The position numbers were made by a program, and so were the translations under genes. Shown here one piece after another: positions 26,285-35,054 of a DNA stretch of 64,000 nucleotides; the first letter of the stretch is position 1; each line of letters opens with the position of its first letter. This stretch comes from CAZGMC01 sp964526565. Its GTDB lineage: Bacteria; Pseudomonadota; Alphaproteobacteria; DSM-16000; Inquilinaceae. Under the pieces are notes generated by a model. It was not told where the DNA came from, made no database searches, and worked only from the letters and a program-made list of their open reading frames with translations. The stretch lies in contig CAZGMC010000002.1 of the NCBI GenBank assembly GCA_964526565.1, forward strand, positions 37,405 to 101,404, given 5' to 3'.

Positions 26285-27157
26285 TCAGGCCGCCGCGCGC
26301 TCGGGCACCAGGCCCAGGCCGCTGGCCTTGATGGCGCGCTGCAGCTTCTCGAACGCGCGCGCCTCGATCTGGCGGATGCGCTCGCTCGATACGCCGTACT
26401 TGCGGCCCAGCGTGTCCAGGGTCGGCGGGTCGTCGCGCAGGCGCCGCTCCGTCAGGATGTCGCGCTCGCGCGGGGTCAGCCGCTCCATGCCCTGCTCCAG
26501 CAGCTGGCGGCGATGCGTCAGCTCCTCCCGCTCGGCCAGGCTGGACTCCTGGTCGCGCTCCTCGTCGACCAGCAGGTCCTGCCACTCGCGGTCGCTGGCC
26601 TCGGCCACCGCCGTGTTCAGCGAGGCGTCGCGTGCCGCCATGCGCCGGTTCATGTCGATCACGTCGGCTGCCGGCACGTCCAGCGTCTCGGCGATGGACG
26701 CCACCGTCTCCGGCGACAGGTCGCCGGCCTCCATGTCGTGCAGCTCGTTCTTCAGCCGGCGCAGGTTGAAGAACAGCTTCTTCTGCGACGCCGTTGTGCC
26801 CATCTTCACCAGCGAGCGCGACGTCATCACGTATTCCTGGATGGCCGCGCGGATCCACCACTGGGCATAGGTCGCGAACCGGTAGCCCAGGTCCGGATCG
26901 AACTTTTCCACCGCCTGCATCAGGCCGACATTGCCCTCGGCGATCAGGTCGGCCATATCCAGGCCGTACCCGGCATAACCGCGGGCGATCTTCACGACCA
27001 GACGCAGATAGCTGCCGGCCAGCTGCCGCGCCGCCTCCGGGTCACGCGCATCGCGCCAGCGCCGCGCCAGCGCCTGCTCGGACTCCGCGGTCAGAAGTGG
27101 GAAGGACTGCACCTTCTCCAGGTACTTCGCCAGATCGTTCTCAATGTTCAGGTACAT
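26285..27157 (-). CDS. rpoH2: RNA polymerase heat-shock sigma factor (sigma-32 family), copy 2
   Basis: Second RpoH (290 residues). Start ATG 27157 (MYLNIENDLAKYLEKVQSF); a GTG at 27166 with ggaggctc farther upstream is an alternative. Region 2.4 YRFATYAQWWIRAAIQEY, RpoH box SQKKLFFNLRRLK and region 4 PTLDTLGRKYGVSSERIRQI are intact. It differs from copy 1 in the region 2 and 3 linker, as in organisms where RpoH1 serves heat shock and RpoH2 serves singlet-oxygen or other stresses. Which is which cannot be judged here. A possible CTTGAA/CATATT promoter lies at 27319-27346. Confidence 0.93.
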   Translation of the reverse strand: MYLNIENDLAKYLEKVQSFPLLTAESEQALARRWRDARDPEAARQLAGSYLRLVVKIARGYAGYGLDMADLIAEGNVGLMQAVEKFDPDLGYRFATYAQWWIRAAIQEYVMTSRSLVKMGTTASQKKLFFNLRRLKNELHDMEAGDLSPETVASIAETLDVPAADVIDMNRRMAARDASLNTAVAEASDREWQDLLVDEERDQESSLAEREELTHRRQLLEQGMERLTPRERDILTERRLRDDPPTLDTLGRKYGVSSERIRQIEARAFEKLQRAIKASGLGLVPERAAA

Positions 27158-27632
27158 CTGACTCACTTCTACCTGAGCCTCCTCCTCGGTTTTTGTCGTT
27201 CCCGGCAATCCGCAGAACCGCCGCCAGCTGCACGCACACACCATGCCACTCTGCCGGCCGCCGGCCCGGCGTCAAACGCCTGTCGTGTTGTCCTGGGATG
27301 CCCGCCCTAGCCCTCCTGAAATATGAACAAAGCTCGAACTTTCAAGGGGCTGGCCGCGCCGGCTGCATGTATTTTGGGCGTCTTCTGCCGCCCTGGCGGC
27401 ACGTCGATCCCTTGATGCACACCAGCGACCTCAAGCCCACCAGTCTGCGGGCCAATCGTGCCTTTTCCGTGGCATCGACGCCGCCGCCCACAGCCGTGCA
27501 GACGCCCGCCGCCTCCCCGCCGCCTCCCCGCCGGCACCGCGGGCTGTGGGTCTGCGCCGCACGGCGGTCCTTTCCTGCGCCGACCATGCACTCCGCCGCC
27601 CAGGCGGCGGCACCGCGGCAAGTCCTCTGTGT
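27158..27632. other. Intergenic leader of rpoH2 and spacer to the Nudix fusion gene
   Basis: About 475 bases with no gene supported; reading frames here are proline-rich and overlap. A candidate heat-shock-type promoter for rpoH2 is at 27319-27346. A short ccgcctccccg duplication lies near 27515-27535. Confidence 0.55.
27319..27346 (-). promoter_or_regulatory. Candidate sigma-32-type promoter of rpoH2
   Basis: On the minus strand CTTGAA (27341-27346) is followed after 15 bases by CATATTT (27319-27325), resembling heat-shock promoters (CTTGAA plus CCCATNT or CATAT). The rpoH2 start would be about 150 bases downstream. Motif match only. Confidence 0.35.
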
Positions 27633-29546
27633 TCACGTCCCGATCCGCGCCAGATGCGCGCAGAAGGCCGCGATCGGCCCCTCGTCGGCGAGCAGGCCGG
27701 TGGGGACGGAGAAGTGGCCCTGGGGGCGGATGGACAGGTTGGCCTCGGGGACCTGCCAGCGGCGCGCCAGGTCCAGGCCGCAGGCGAACGGGGCGACCTC
27801 GTCGACCGCGCCCAGCACCATGAACACGTGTTCTGCGCCCATGGCCGGCGGCGTCAACGGGTCGAGCAGGGGCGCCCAGCGGCGCAGCAGCGCCGGCGTC
27901 CAGCCGGCGTCGGACAGCGCCTGGTCGACGCCGAAGGCCCTGGCGAAGCCGCCGGTCAGCGAGACCGCCTTGATGTCGCCGGCGGTGGTCATCAACAGGA
28001 CGGCGTCGGCGCGCATGTCCGGCGGCCACGCGGCGCTGTGGGCGGCGGCCAGTTGGGCGGTGAAGGCGCCCAGGCTGGTGCCGCTCCAGCCGACCGGACC
28101 CTGCCCGGTGCGGCGCGCCCAGCGGGTCAGCACGGCCAGCTCGCGCACATGGGCGGCGAAGTGGTCGAGGGCGCCGAGCGGCGCGGTGGCGACGAACGGC
28201 TCGCCGCCATAGAAGCCGGGCAGGCGGCGCCGGCCGTGCCACGGCGCCTCGGGCGCCACGACGCGCACGCCGCGGCGCCACAGCGCCTCCACCTCGCGCC
28301 ACGGCACGCGCAACTGGTCCATTTCGACGCAGATGCCGTGCAGGTGGATGACGGTCGGGGGATCCCTGGTCCCCGCGGGCTCGAACACCCGCGCCCGGCA
28401 CGGGCCGCCGGTATCGGGTCGCAGCGCGTCGAAGCGCAGGAAATACTCGCGGCCCAGGTCGCTGGGCAGGCGCCGGCTCTCGACCACAGGCGGCGGCGGC
28501 TCGGGCGCGGCGTAGGCCGCATCGGGATCGGCGCGGCGGACGCCGTGGCGCGCCTCGACCTGCTCCGGCGCCGGCACGCCCCAGCGGCACGGCGCCAGCC
28601 GGTGGGCGCGGGCGAAGGCGGCGAAGCGCAGCCGGTTGAGCGAGAAGGCATGGGCGGCATCGAGCCGTGCCTCCTCGGCCGCGACCAGGACCGCAGGGTC
28701 GGGCGCGTCACGGTCGGGCGCGTCACGGTCGGGCGCGTCCCCGGCGTCGCCGAACAGTGCCTCCTCCCAGGCCGCGTTGGTCTCGGCCAGGCGGGTGCGG
28801 TCGGCGTCGGTCTGAACCAGGGCGGCGCGCAGCCAGGCGGTGGACCGGACCTGTGCCGGCGGCACCGGCAGCTCGGCGCAGAACCGGTCCAGCTCGCCTG
28901 CGGCCACGCTTGCCGCCGCCCAGGCGCGCGACATGGGGAACAGCCAGTCGGCGAGCAGGCGCAGCGTGACCGTATCCAGCCATGGCCGGGCGATCAGCCG
29001 GCCCAGCGGGCTGCGCATCAGCCGGCCCGGCGTCTCCGCCCGGTGGATCCGCGGGCCGGCGGGCGGGCCGGCGGGCGGGCCGGCGGGCGGGCCGGCGAAG
29101 GGGGCGGTCCGGGGAGCCGGCGCCCGCCCGGTTGCCGCCATGTTGATCACCCGCCGCGTCTCCGACCAGGTGACCAGCCGCTCGGCCTCGTCGGGACTGG
29201 CCCAGCGCACCGCGGCGACATCGTCGGCCGGGGCCGGCTCGCCGCCGCGCCATTCGGCGACCACGTCGATCAGGGTGTAGTGGAAGCGCACCCGGCCGTC
29301 GGCATCGCGGGTGATGGCGTCGACCGCGGTCAGCACCGAGACCGGCTCGACCAGTATGCCGGTCTCCTCGGCGATCTCGCGCGCCGCCGCCTGGAACAGG
29401 GTCTCGCCCAGCTCCTGGGCGCCGCCGGGCAGGCTCCATTCCCCCTCGTTGGGCGGCCGGCCGCGCTTGACGAGCAGCACCCGCCCGCCGCGCCAGACGA
29501 TCACGCCGACGCCGACGCGGGGGGCACCGGGATAGTCTCGGCTCAT
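27633..29546 (-). CDS. Nudix hydrolase fused to an alpha/beta-hydrolase (637 aa)
   Basis: Two enzymes in one chain. The Nudix domain (about residues 5-140) starts VGVGVIVWRGGRVLLVKRG and has a complete Nudix box (GGAQELGETLFQAA then REIAEETGI). After a linker with tandem GPPA units comes a region of helices, then an alpha/beta hydrolase (about 300-637). It has HLHGICVEMDQL, nucleophile elbow GWSGTSLGAFTAQ (GTSLG), VLGAVDEVAPF for the acid and PQGHFSVP for the histidine; this resembles ABHD18-like proteins. Start ATG 29546 (MSRDYPGAPRVGVG) precedes the Nudix fold. The frame is continuous, with no frameshift. Substrates unknown. Confidence 0.85.
   Translation of the reverse strand: MSRDYPGAPRVGVGVIVWRGGRVLLVKRGRPPNEGEWSLPGGAQELGETLFQAAAREIAEETGILVEPVSVLTAVDAITRDADGRVRFHYTLIDVVAEWRGGEPAPADDVAAVRWASPDEAERLVTWSETRRVINMAATGRAPAPRTAPFAGPPAGPPAGPPAGPRIHRAETPGRLMRSPLGRLIARPWLDTVTLRLLADWLFPMSRAWAAASVAAGELDRFCAELPVPPAQVRSTAWLRAALVQTDADRTRLAETNAAWEEALFGDAGDAPDRDAPDRDAPDPAVLVAAEEARLDAAHAFSLNRLRFAAFARAHRLAPCRWGVPAPEQVEARHGVRRADPDAAYAAPEPPPPVVESRRLPSDLGREYFLRFDALRPDTGGPCRARVFEPAGTRDPPTVIHLHGICVEMDQLRVPWREVEALWRRGVRVVAPEAPWHGRRRLPGFYGGEPFVATAPLGALDHFAAHVRELAVLTRWARRTGQGPVGWSGTSLGAFTAQLAAAHSAAWPPDMRADAVLLMTTAGDIKAVSLTGGFARAFGVDQALSDAGWTPALLRRWAPLLDPLTPPAMGAEHVFMVLGAVDEVAPFACGLDLARRWQVPEANLSIRPQGHFSVPTGLLADEGPIAAFCAHLARIGT
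28697..28741. repeat. 15-bp in-frame tandem repeat x3 in the fusion gene
   Basis: Unit ggtcgggcgcgtcac three times (last copy one change), encoding repeated DAPDR on the minus strand. Confidence 0.9.
29053..29098. repeat. 12-bp in-frame tandem repeat x3.8 in the fusion linker
   Basis: Unit gggccggcgggc repeated, encoding GPPA units between the Nudix and hydrolase domains. Confidence 0.9.
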
Positions 29547-30047
29547 ACCAGCGGCCCAAGAGGTTGCCTTGTATCCTGCGACTTCCATCGGCCGCAGGGC
29601 GGCCGTTTTCCGAATGGCGATCAGCCGGAGCGCCAACTTGTGCCGGGACACTCAGCAATACTATAGCTTGGAGCGCGATTGTAAATGTAAAAATGCTCGT
29701 CATTGCGAGCGAAGCGAAGCAACCCAGTGGCGCCGCAAGCGTGAACCATGATTTGCTCAACTGGCAACGGCGGGCCTGGGTTGCTTCGCTTCGCTCGCAA
29801 TGACGGCTTCTATTAAAAATTGACCTCCTATAACCATAAGAATTATATCATGTTCGTTTGCGATTGAACCGTTACCTGGGAGCCCGGCCTGATGTCATCT
29901 ACTGCCATCATCAGGTCAAGCAGAAGGGCCGCTGGTATCACCCGCGTTCCTGGGAGAGGCCGAGGGCGGATCCTGGACGGCGTCGTCGACCGGCGCGCGG
30001 GCGGCCTGGGCCAGCCGGACCGCCCGCCCGCGGCAGATGCGCCAGCA
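29547..30047. other. Intergenic region with palindromic repeat
   Basis: No gene supported. The first part is the leader of the Nudix fusion gene, the centre holds family B repeat copy 2 (29698-29805), and the rest is AT-rich (29806-29880) and then downstream sequence of the SCO1 gene. Confidence 0.55.
29698..29805. repeat. 108-bp palindromic repeat, family B, copy 2
   Basis: Starts cgtcattgcgagcgaagcga and ends tcgcttcgctcgcaatgacg; arms gaagcaaccca / tgggttgcttc extend the stem. The overall length equals that of copy 1 at 1613-1720. Confidence 0.9.
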
Positions 30048-30680
30048 TCAGGACGCGGTGCCGCCCGTCTCCAGCCGCTGGCGGATGGCGGCAGCGATGT
30101 CCTCGGGGGTATCGCGCTGGGTGAACACCTCCTGCAGCGCACCATCCGGGCCGACCAGATAGATGAACGACGAATGGTCCATCAGGTAGTACGAGTGGTC
30201 CGGGTCGTCGACGCGACGATAGAACACCCGGTAGTTGGCGGCGGCCTGGGCGATCTGCTGCGGCGAGCCGGTCAGGCCGACCATGCGCGGGTGGAACAGC
30301 GCCACGTACTGCCCGACCGCCTCCGGCGTATCGCGCTCCGGGTCGATCGTGACGAACACCGGCCGCACCCTTGCCGCATCGTCGCCCAACAGGTCCACCG
30401 CCTGCGTCATCTCGGCCAGCTCCGTGGGGCAGACGTCGGGGCAGAAAGTGAAGCCGAAATACATCAACAAATACTCGCCGCGGAAATCGGCGTCGGTGAC
30501 GGCGCGGCCGGTGTGGTCGACGAGTTCGAACGGGCCGCCCATCTGCACGTCGCGGGCGAGTCGCAGGCCGTTCTCGGCTGCCGTCGGGCCGTTGCCGGGC
30601 AGCCACCAGGCGATCGCCGCCGCCGCCACCACCGCGACCGCCGAAGCCGCCGCAATCCGGATCAATCGTCGCGTCCACAT
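30048..30680 (-). CDS. SCO1/SenC/PrrC family copper-binding protein
   Basis: Periplasmic, membrane-anchored thioredoxin-fold protein (210 residues) that delivers copper for cytochrome c oxidase assembly. The N-terminal anchor is IRIAAASAVAVVAAAAIAWW (residues 7-26). The metal-binding pair is CPDVC in FGFTFCPDVCPTELAEM, and the ligand histidine is in YLMDHSSFIYLV. Start ATG 30680 (MWTRRLIRIAAAS). The gene is single here: no cox genes lie beside it. Confidence 0.95.
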   Translation of the reverse strand: MWTRRLIRIAAASAVAVVAAAAIAWWLPGNGPTAAENGLRLARDVQMGGPFELVDHTGRAVTDADFRGEYLLMYFGFTFCPDVCPTELAEMTQAVDLLGDDAARVRPVFVTIDPERDTPEAVGQYVALFHPRMVGLTGSPQQIAQAAANYRVFYRRVDDPDHSYYLMDHSSFIYLVGPDGALQEVFTQRDTPEDIAAAIRQRLETGGTAS

Positions 30681-30841
30681 GGGACCGTATCTCCCCCACT
30701 CACCGAAGCTCGAAGTGCCGACTGGCAAGTTGGCGCCGTGCCGCCGCGGCAAAAGAGCGCCGCAACGTCGCACGGGCCGCCGGCCGGTCGTGCCGGTGCC
30801 ACCGTTCGTGCCATGATGGCGCGAAAGCATGAGGCCTGTCC

Positions 30842-31039
30842 ATGAAACACCAACGTGCCGCCGTCCGTCCGCTGTCCCGTCCCGGTGCCGCCATGGCGAT
30901 GACCGACGCCGAGAGCGGCGAGGAAGGCGCCGGCCCCGAGCGGGACCTGTACGCCCTCAAGGTGATGCGCGACCGCGGCCTGATCTCCCAGGACGACTAC
31001 GACCGGCGTCGCGCGGAGATCCTGGGCGCGAACGGCTGA
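30842..31039 (+). CDS. SHOCT-domain-like small protein (65 aa)
   Basis: The C-terminal half (LYALKVMRDRGLISQDDYDR then RRAEIL) matches the short SHOCT / C-terminal oligomerisation motif L..L...G.I...EY...K..IL. The N-terminal half is a variable stretch, and a second ATG lies at codon 18 (MAMTDAESG). It is divergent from the SCO1 gene. The function is not known. Confidence 0.7.
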   Translation: MKHQRAAVRPLSRPGAAMAMTDAESGEEGAGPERDLYALKVMRDRGLISQDDYDRRRAEILGANG

Positions 31040-31099
31040 GTCCGGCTGCTGGCAGGCGGCCAACCCGGAAACGGCCGGTGACCGGATCGCACGGGATCA

Positions 31100-32155
31100 T
31101 CAAGGCGGCTCCGGCCGGGTCGATGGCAGCGGGACGCCCCAGCCGGTCAGCACCAACTCCAGCAGCAGGGTCCGCTGCACGACCAGGAAGTTGTCGTCGG
31201 AGATGACCAGCAGGCGGATGGCCCCGGCCGGATCGCGCCAGGCGGCGATGCCTTCGAAGTTGGCGTTGAGCAGCGGCGGGGTCAGGCGGGCCAGCTCGAA
31301 GCCGCCGATGGTGGCGCCCGGCTGGATCGTCTCGCGCGGGACCAGCACGATGCGGCCGCCGACGGCGAACAGCACCGGGTTGCGCCGCTCGATCGCGACC
31401 ACGTCGCCGTCGGGCAGGGTGGCCAGGCCGGTCGGACGGTAGTCGGCGTCGGCGACATAGGTCAGCCGCGCCCAGCCGCCGGCCCCGCCCAGCCAGGCCG
31501 CGTGCACACCGCCCGCGGGCGTCAGGATCATCTCGGCCACGGCCAGCAGCCGGCCATCCGGCCGTGCCGTCAGCGCCTCGACACCGCGGTTGGCGACCAT
31601 GGCCCGCAGCCCCGGCAGCGGCGGCAGCGCCGCGGGCATGGTGGCGTCCGGCGCCCCCGGATAGGACAGCACGCCGTGCGACCGCTCGAAGCTGACGGCG
31701 AAGCCGCCATCCGGCAGCCGCGCCAGACCCTCGCTGTCGGGCCAGCGCCTGCCCCCTGTCATGCTGCCGGTGCCGCGCAGCGGTGCCAGGCGGCGGTCGG
31801 CCAGCCCGGCCAGCCGCCCGTCGTCGTCGTAGACCAGCCGCCCGGTCAGCAGCATGCCGCGGTCGCTCACCGCCCACAGCGTCGTGCCGTCCGGCGCCAC
31901 CTCCAGCCCCGAAAACCCGCCGAACGCCGGGTCTCCGTCGCGCAGCACCAGCACGGCGTTGAGCCGCAGCGCCCCGAACGTGGCGCCCGGCGACACGGCC
32001 AGCGGGGCGTCGGTGTGGGCCGCCGCAGGGATGGCCAGGGCCATTGCCGATGCCGCGGCGATCGCTCCGGCCAGCACGACGGCAGCCGGACCGTTCCGGC
32101 GCCGTGCGGGACTCCGACGCGCGGCCGTCGCGGCCGGAGGAGCGGAACGGGGCAT
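31100..32155 (-). CDS. Esterase-like activity of phytase family protein (351 aa)
   Basis: Probably exported: a long basic N-terminal region is followed by the hydrophobic stretch VVLAGAIAAASAMALAIPAAA. The domain shows FGGFSGLEVAPDGTTLWAVSDRG, WPDSEGLARLPDGGFAVSFE, NRGVEALTARPDG and LLVISDDNF, the pattern of the phytase-like beta-propeller family. Enzymatic role in this organism is unknown. It is divergent from prmA across about 115 bases. Confidence 0.88.
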   Translation of the reverse strand: MPRSAPPAATAARRSPARRRNGPAAVVLAGAIAAASAMALAIPAAAHTDAPLAVSPGATFGALRLNAVLVLRDGDPAFGGFSGLEVAPDGTTLWAVSDRGMLLTGRLVYDDDGRLAGLADRRLAPLRGTGSMTGGRRWPDSEGLARLPDGGFAVSFERSHGVLSYPGAPDATMPAALPPLPGLRAMVANRGVEALTARPDGRLLAVAEMILTPAGGVHAAWLGGAGGWARLTYVADADYRPTGLATLPDGDVVAIERRNPVLFAVGGRIVLVPRETIQPGATIGGFELARLTPPLLNANFEGIAAWRDPAGAIRLLVISDDNFLVVQRTLLLELVLTGWGVPLPSTRPEPP

Positions 32156-32271
32156 GGCCGGACCCAGGAAAAGACGGAGCGGATGCGGCGCGGCTGGACT
32201 ACAGTGCGCGCGGCACGGGGGCTGCCTTGTGTGCCACCGGCGCGCGAGCCGGGCAAGAAGAGGCGGACGGG

Positions 32272-33276
32272 ATGAACGCAGCGGCCGCGGGCACGGAGAC
32301 CGGGACCGGACTCACGGCGCCAATGCCGGCGGGGGCCGGGCCGGCTGCCGTGGCCACTGCGGCCGGCGCGCCGGCGGCGTGGCGCATTGCCGTCGAGGTG
32401 CCGATGGCGGTGGCCGAGGCGGCCGAGACGGCACTGGCCGGGCTGTGCCAGTCGGTGTCCTGGTTCGAGGCCGATGCCGGCGCCGACACCGCGACGATGG
32501 CCCGTCCCGGTCGCGTGGTCGTCGAAGGTTATGCCGCGGCGCGGCCCGACCGTGGCGCGCTGGCGGCGCGCCTGGCCGTGGCCGCGGCGGTGTCCGGTGT
32601 GTCCGGCCTGGCCGTGCTGGAGCCCGTGGTCGAGCGGGTGCCGGCGAGGGACTGGCTGGCGGCGGTGCACACGGCCTTTCCGCCGTTCCGCGTCGGGCCG
32701 TTCTTCGTCCGCGGCAGCCACGTGACGGCGCCGCCGCCGGCCGGCACGCTGCCCCTGCGCATCGACGCCGCCACCGCCTTCGGCACCGGCGAGCACGCCA
32801 GCACCGAGGGCTGCCTGCTGGCCCTGGCGCGGCCGGCCCGGCACCTGCGGGTGCGGCGGGCGCTGGACATGGGCTGCGGCACCGGGATCCTGGCCTTCGC
32901 CATGGCGCGGCTGTGGCACTGTCCGGTGCTGGCGGTGGACGTGGAGGCCGAGGCGGTGCGTGTCGCCCGGATCAATGCCCGCGTCAACGGCCTGACGCCG
33001 CTGGTCCGCGCCGTGCCCGGCCACGGCTATCGCACGCCGGCCGTGGCTGCCGCCATGCCGTTCGACCTGGTCACCGCCAACATCCTGGCCCGCCCGCTGG
33101 CGGCCATGGCCCCGGCCCTGGCGCGCGTCCTGGCGCCGGGCGGCCGCGCCGTGCTGTCCGGCCTGCTGGCCCGCGACGCCCCGACCGTCCTGGTCGCCCA
33201 CCGCCGGCAGGGCCTGTTCCTGAGCGAGCGTGTCACCGTCCGCGGCTGGGCTACGTTGATCGTCGAGAAGCCGTAG
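32272..33276 (+). CDS. prmA: Ribosomal protein L11 methyltransferase
   Basis: SAM-dependent methylation of ribosomal protein L11. Start ATG 32272 (MNAAAAGTETGTGLTAPM); the frame upstream is antisense to the phytase-like gene. The N-terminal domain binds L11. The linker DAATAFGTGEHASTEGCLLA is a PrmA hallmark, followed by SAM motif I DMGCGTGILAFAMA and motif IV DLVTANILARPLAAMAP. The Ala/Thr-rich first 35 residues are longer than in typical PrmA. Confidence 0.95.
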   Translation: MNAAAAGTETGTGLTAPMPAGAGPAAVATAAGAPAAWRIAVEVPMAVAEAAETALAGLCQSVSWFEADAGADTATMARPGRVVVEGYAAARPDRGALAARLAVAAAVSGVSGLAVLEPVVERVPARDWLAAVHTAFPPFRVGPFFVRGSHVTAPPPAGTLPLRIDAATAFGTGEHASTEGCLLALARPARHLRVRRALDMGCGTGILAFAMARLWHCPVLAVDVEAEAVRVARINARVNGLTPLVRAVPGHGYRTPAVAAAMPFDLVTANILARPLAAMAPALARVLAPGGRAVLSGLLARDAPTVLVAHRRQGLFLSERVTVRGWATLIVEKP

Positions 33277-33380
33277 CCCGGTCCGGGTGAAGCGGGAGAC
33301 GGATTTGAAAAGCATTGGCGATCGGTGCTAGAGACTGCAGGCAAGAGTGCCGTGGCGTGACAGGCGGGTGCGAGGCGGTG

Positions 33381-33989
33381 ATGGCGGACCAGGGGAAGGC
33401 ATCCACACCCACGACCCGACTCGCCCTGGAGGGCGGCCCGCTGGCCGTTTTCTTCATCGCCAACCAGGTCTGGGACATCATGACCGCCACGGCGCTGTTC
33501 ATGGCGGCGACGGCGGTGGCGGTGGCGGTGTCGCTGCGGCTGGACGGGCGGGTGCCGCTGATGCCGCTGGTGGGATGCGTGTTCGTGCTGATCTTCGGCG
33601 GGCTGACGCTGGCGCTCAGCGACGAGCTGTTCATCAAGATCAAGCCGACCGTGGTCAACCTGCTGTTCGCCACCGTCCTGTTCGTCGGGCTCGCCCTGCG
33701 CCGCGGGTTCCTGAAGAGCATCATGGGCGGGATGATCGAGCTGACCGACGAGGGCTGGCGCAAGCTGACCTGGCGATGGGCGTGCTTCTTCATCGTGCTG
33801 GCCGTCATCAACGAGATCGTCTGGCGCAGCTTCTCGACGGAGTTCTGGGCCGGGTTCAAGCTGTTCGGGATGTTTCCGCTGACCCTGGCATTTGCCGTCG
33901 CCCAGGTGCCGCTGCTGGCGCGATATGTGCCACCGGAGTTCAAGCAGCAGGCGCACCCGGCCGAGCGCCCGGCCCAGCATCGGGACTGA
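33381..33989 (+). CDS. ispZ: Inner-membrane intracellular septation protein, YciB/IspZ family
   Basis: Integral membrane protein (202 residues) linked with cell division and envelope homeostasis. Family features: GPLAVFFIANQVWDIMTATA, then DERLFIKIKPT-like SDELFIKIKPTVVNLLFATV, then ELTDEGWRKLTWRWACFFI and NEIVWRSFSTEFWAGFKLFG. About five to six membrane helices. Start ATG 33381 (MADQGKASTPT) after cgaggcggtg. It follows prmA by about 100 bases and may share transcription. Confidence 0.93.
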   Translation: MADQGKASTPTTRLALEGGPLAVFFIANQVWDIMTATALFMAATAVAVAVSLRLDGRVPLMPLVGCVFVLIFGGLTLALSDELFIKIKPTVVNLLFATVLFVGLALRRGFLKSIMGGMIELTDEGWRKLTWRWACFFIVLAVINEIVWRSFSTEFWAGFKLFGMFPLTLAFAVAQVPLLARYVPPEFKQQAHPAERPAQHRD

Positions 33990-34037
33990 CCGCACGGCCT
34001 CTGTCCCTGGTCCGGCTGGCCGGCGCGCCGGGGCCGC

Positions 34038-34613
34038 CTACAGGCCCGGCGTGTCCGATACCGGGTTGCCGGTCGGCGAGCCGAGCGGCCGGTCGGCGCC
34101 GGCGCGCCAGTCGTGCAGCGACCAGTGCACGGAGGGGAAGGCGATCACGTCCCACGGGATCGCGTCCCAGGCGAACAGCCCCACCTCGGCCGATTCGGGG
34201 CCGGCGGCCACGTCGGGGGAGAGCAGGCGGGCGCGGTAGATGAGCTGTACCTGGCTGATGCGCGGGATGTTGTAGACGGCCAGCAGGCCGTCCAGCGCGA
34301 TGCGGGCGCGCGCCTCCTCCCAGGCCTCGCGGCAGGCGCCGTCCCCGGTGGTCTCGTTCAGTTCCAGGAAGCCGGCGGGCAGGGTCCAGAAGCCCTTGCG
34401 CGGCTCGATGGCGCGGCGGCACAGCAGCACCCGGCCGTCGCGCCAGGCACACACCGCCCCGACCACGACCTTCGGGTTCTCGTAGGCGATGTAGCCGCAG
34501 TCCGGACAGATCAGGCGCGGCCGGTCGTCGCCGTCGGGGACGGCGCGGACGGAAGGCCCGGCGCAACGCGAACGGTCGCTGCAGCCGGGGCCGGCGTTCG
34601 GGCTCTCGGTCAT
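34038..34613 (-). CDS. Nudix hydrolase with partial zinc-ribbon (191 aa)
   Basis: NUDT14/NADH-pyrophosphatase-like small Nudix protein. The start of the domain is CPDCGYIAYENPKVVVGAVC, the remaining half of a zinc ribbon; an upstream Cys pair (GCSDRSRC) may complete it. The Nudix box is AGFLELNETTGDGACREAWE then EARARI, with E and G positions largely preserved; the residues REAWEEA match REUXEE. ADP-ribose or a related dinucleotide is a likely substrate by family. Tandem repeats begin about 50 bases upstream. Confidence 0.88.
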   Translation of the reverse strand: MTESPNAGPGCSDRSRCAGPSVRAVPDGDDRPRLICPDCGYIAYENPKVVVGAVCAWRDGRVLLCRRAIEPRKGFWTLPAGFLELNETTGDGACREAWEEARARIALDGLLAVYNIPRISQVQLIYRARLLSPDVAAGPESAEVGLFAWDAIPWDVIAFPSVHWSLHDWRAGADRPLGSPTGNPVSDTPGL

Positions 34614-34663
34614 GAGCCAAGAGATGACGCGGCAGGCGCGTTACGGCAAGGGACGACCGGCTC

Positions 34664-34764
34664 GTCCCCTACACGAGGGCCCCCTACACGACGCCCCCTA
34701 CACGAGGCCGCCTACACGACGCCCCCTACACGAGGCCCCCTACACGAGGCCGCCTAAACGAGGA
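34664..34764. repeat. 14-bp tandem array x7
   Basis: Units cctacacgaggccc or cctacacgacgccc in alternating versions repeated about seven times, the first unit one base longer and the last one changed (cctaaacgagg). It abuts the stop codon of the small minus-strand frame. Confidence 0.9.
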
Positions 34765-34978
34765 TGTCGAGCAGGGCGCCGCGCGGCAGGGTGCCATCCT
34801 GGCCGGCGTGGCGTTGCGCATTGCCGGAGAACTGGCCGAAATCCTGCTTCTGCTGGATCGCCTGACGCGTTTCCGCCGGTGCCTCCTGCCGGCCGGCCGG
34901 TCCCCGCGCGGCTTGCGTATTGCCGATGCCGGACATTACATGGAACAGCGGACTGGCAGGCGGAACGTGCATGACCAA
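34754..34978 (-). CDS. Possible small protein (74 aa), uncertain
   Basis: Not recognised. The frame begins MVMHVPPASPLFHVMSGIGN, is Gln-rich in the middle (ETRQAIQQKQDFGQFSGN) and ends PRGALLDILV. Its amino-acid composition is more normal than that of spurious frames nearby. The stop lies in the last unit of the 14-bp array. Alternative: non-coding. A start at the second Met cluster is also possible. Confidence 0.35.
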   Translation of the reverse strand: MVMHVPPASPLFHVMSGIGNTQAARGPAGRQEAPAETRQAIQQKQDFGQFSGNAQRHAGQDGTLPRGALLDILV

Positions 34979-35054
34979 CAGCTCCCGCGCCCGGCGCTAC
35001 ACACCCGGGCAATCGGCGAGGCTAAGCCGATGCATCAGCCTCACCTTTTATCAT

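Noticed and set aside
27307..28590. Alternative minus-strand 427-codon frame
   Set aside because: Overlaps the Nudix/hydrolase fusion in a different frame and is Arg/Ala-rich; the fusion frame has both active-site sets.
34664..34764. Short CRISPR-like array
   Set aside because: 14-bp units are contiguous with no spacers and no cas genes are near.
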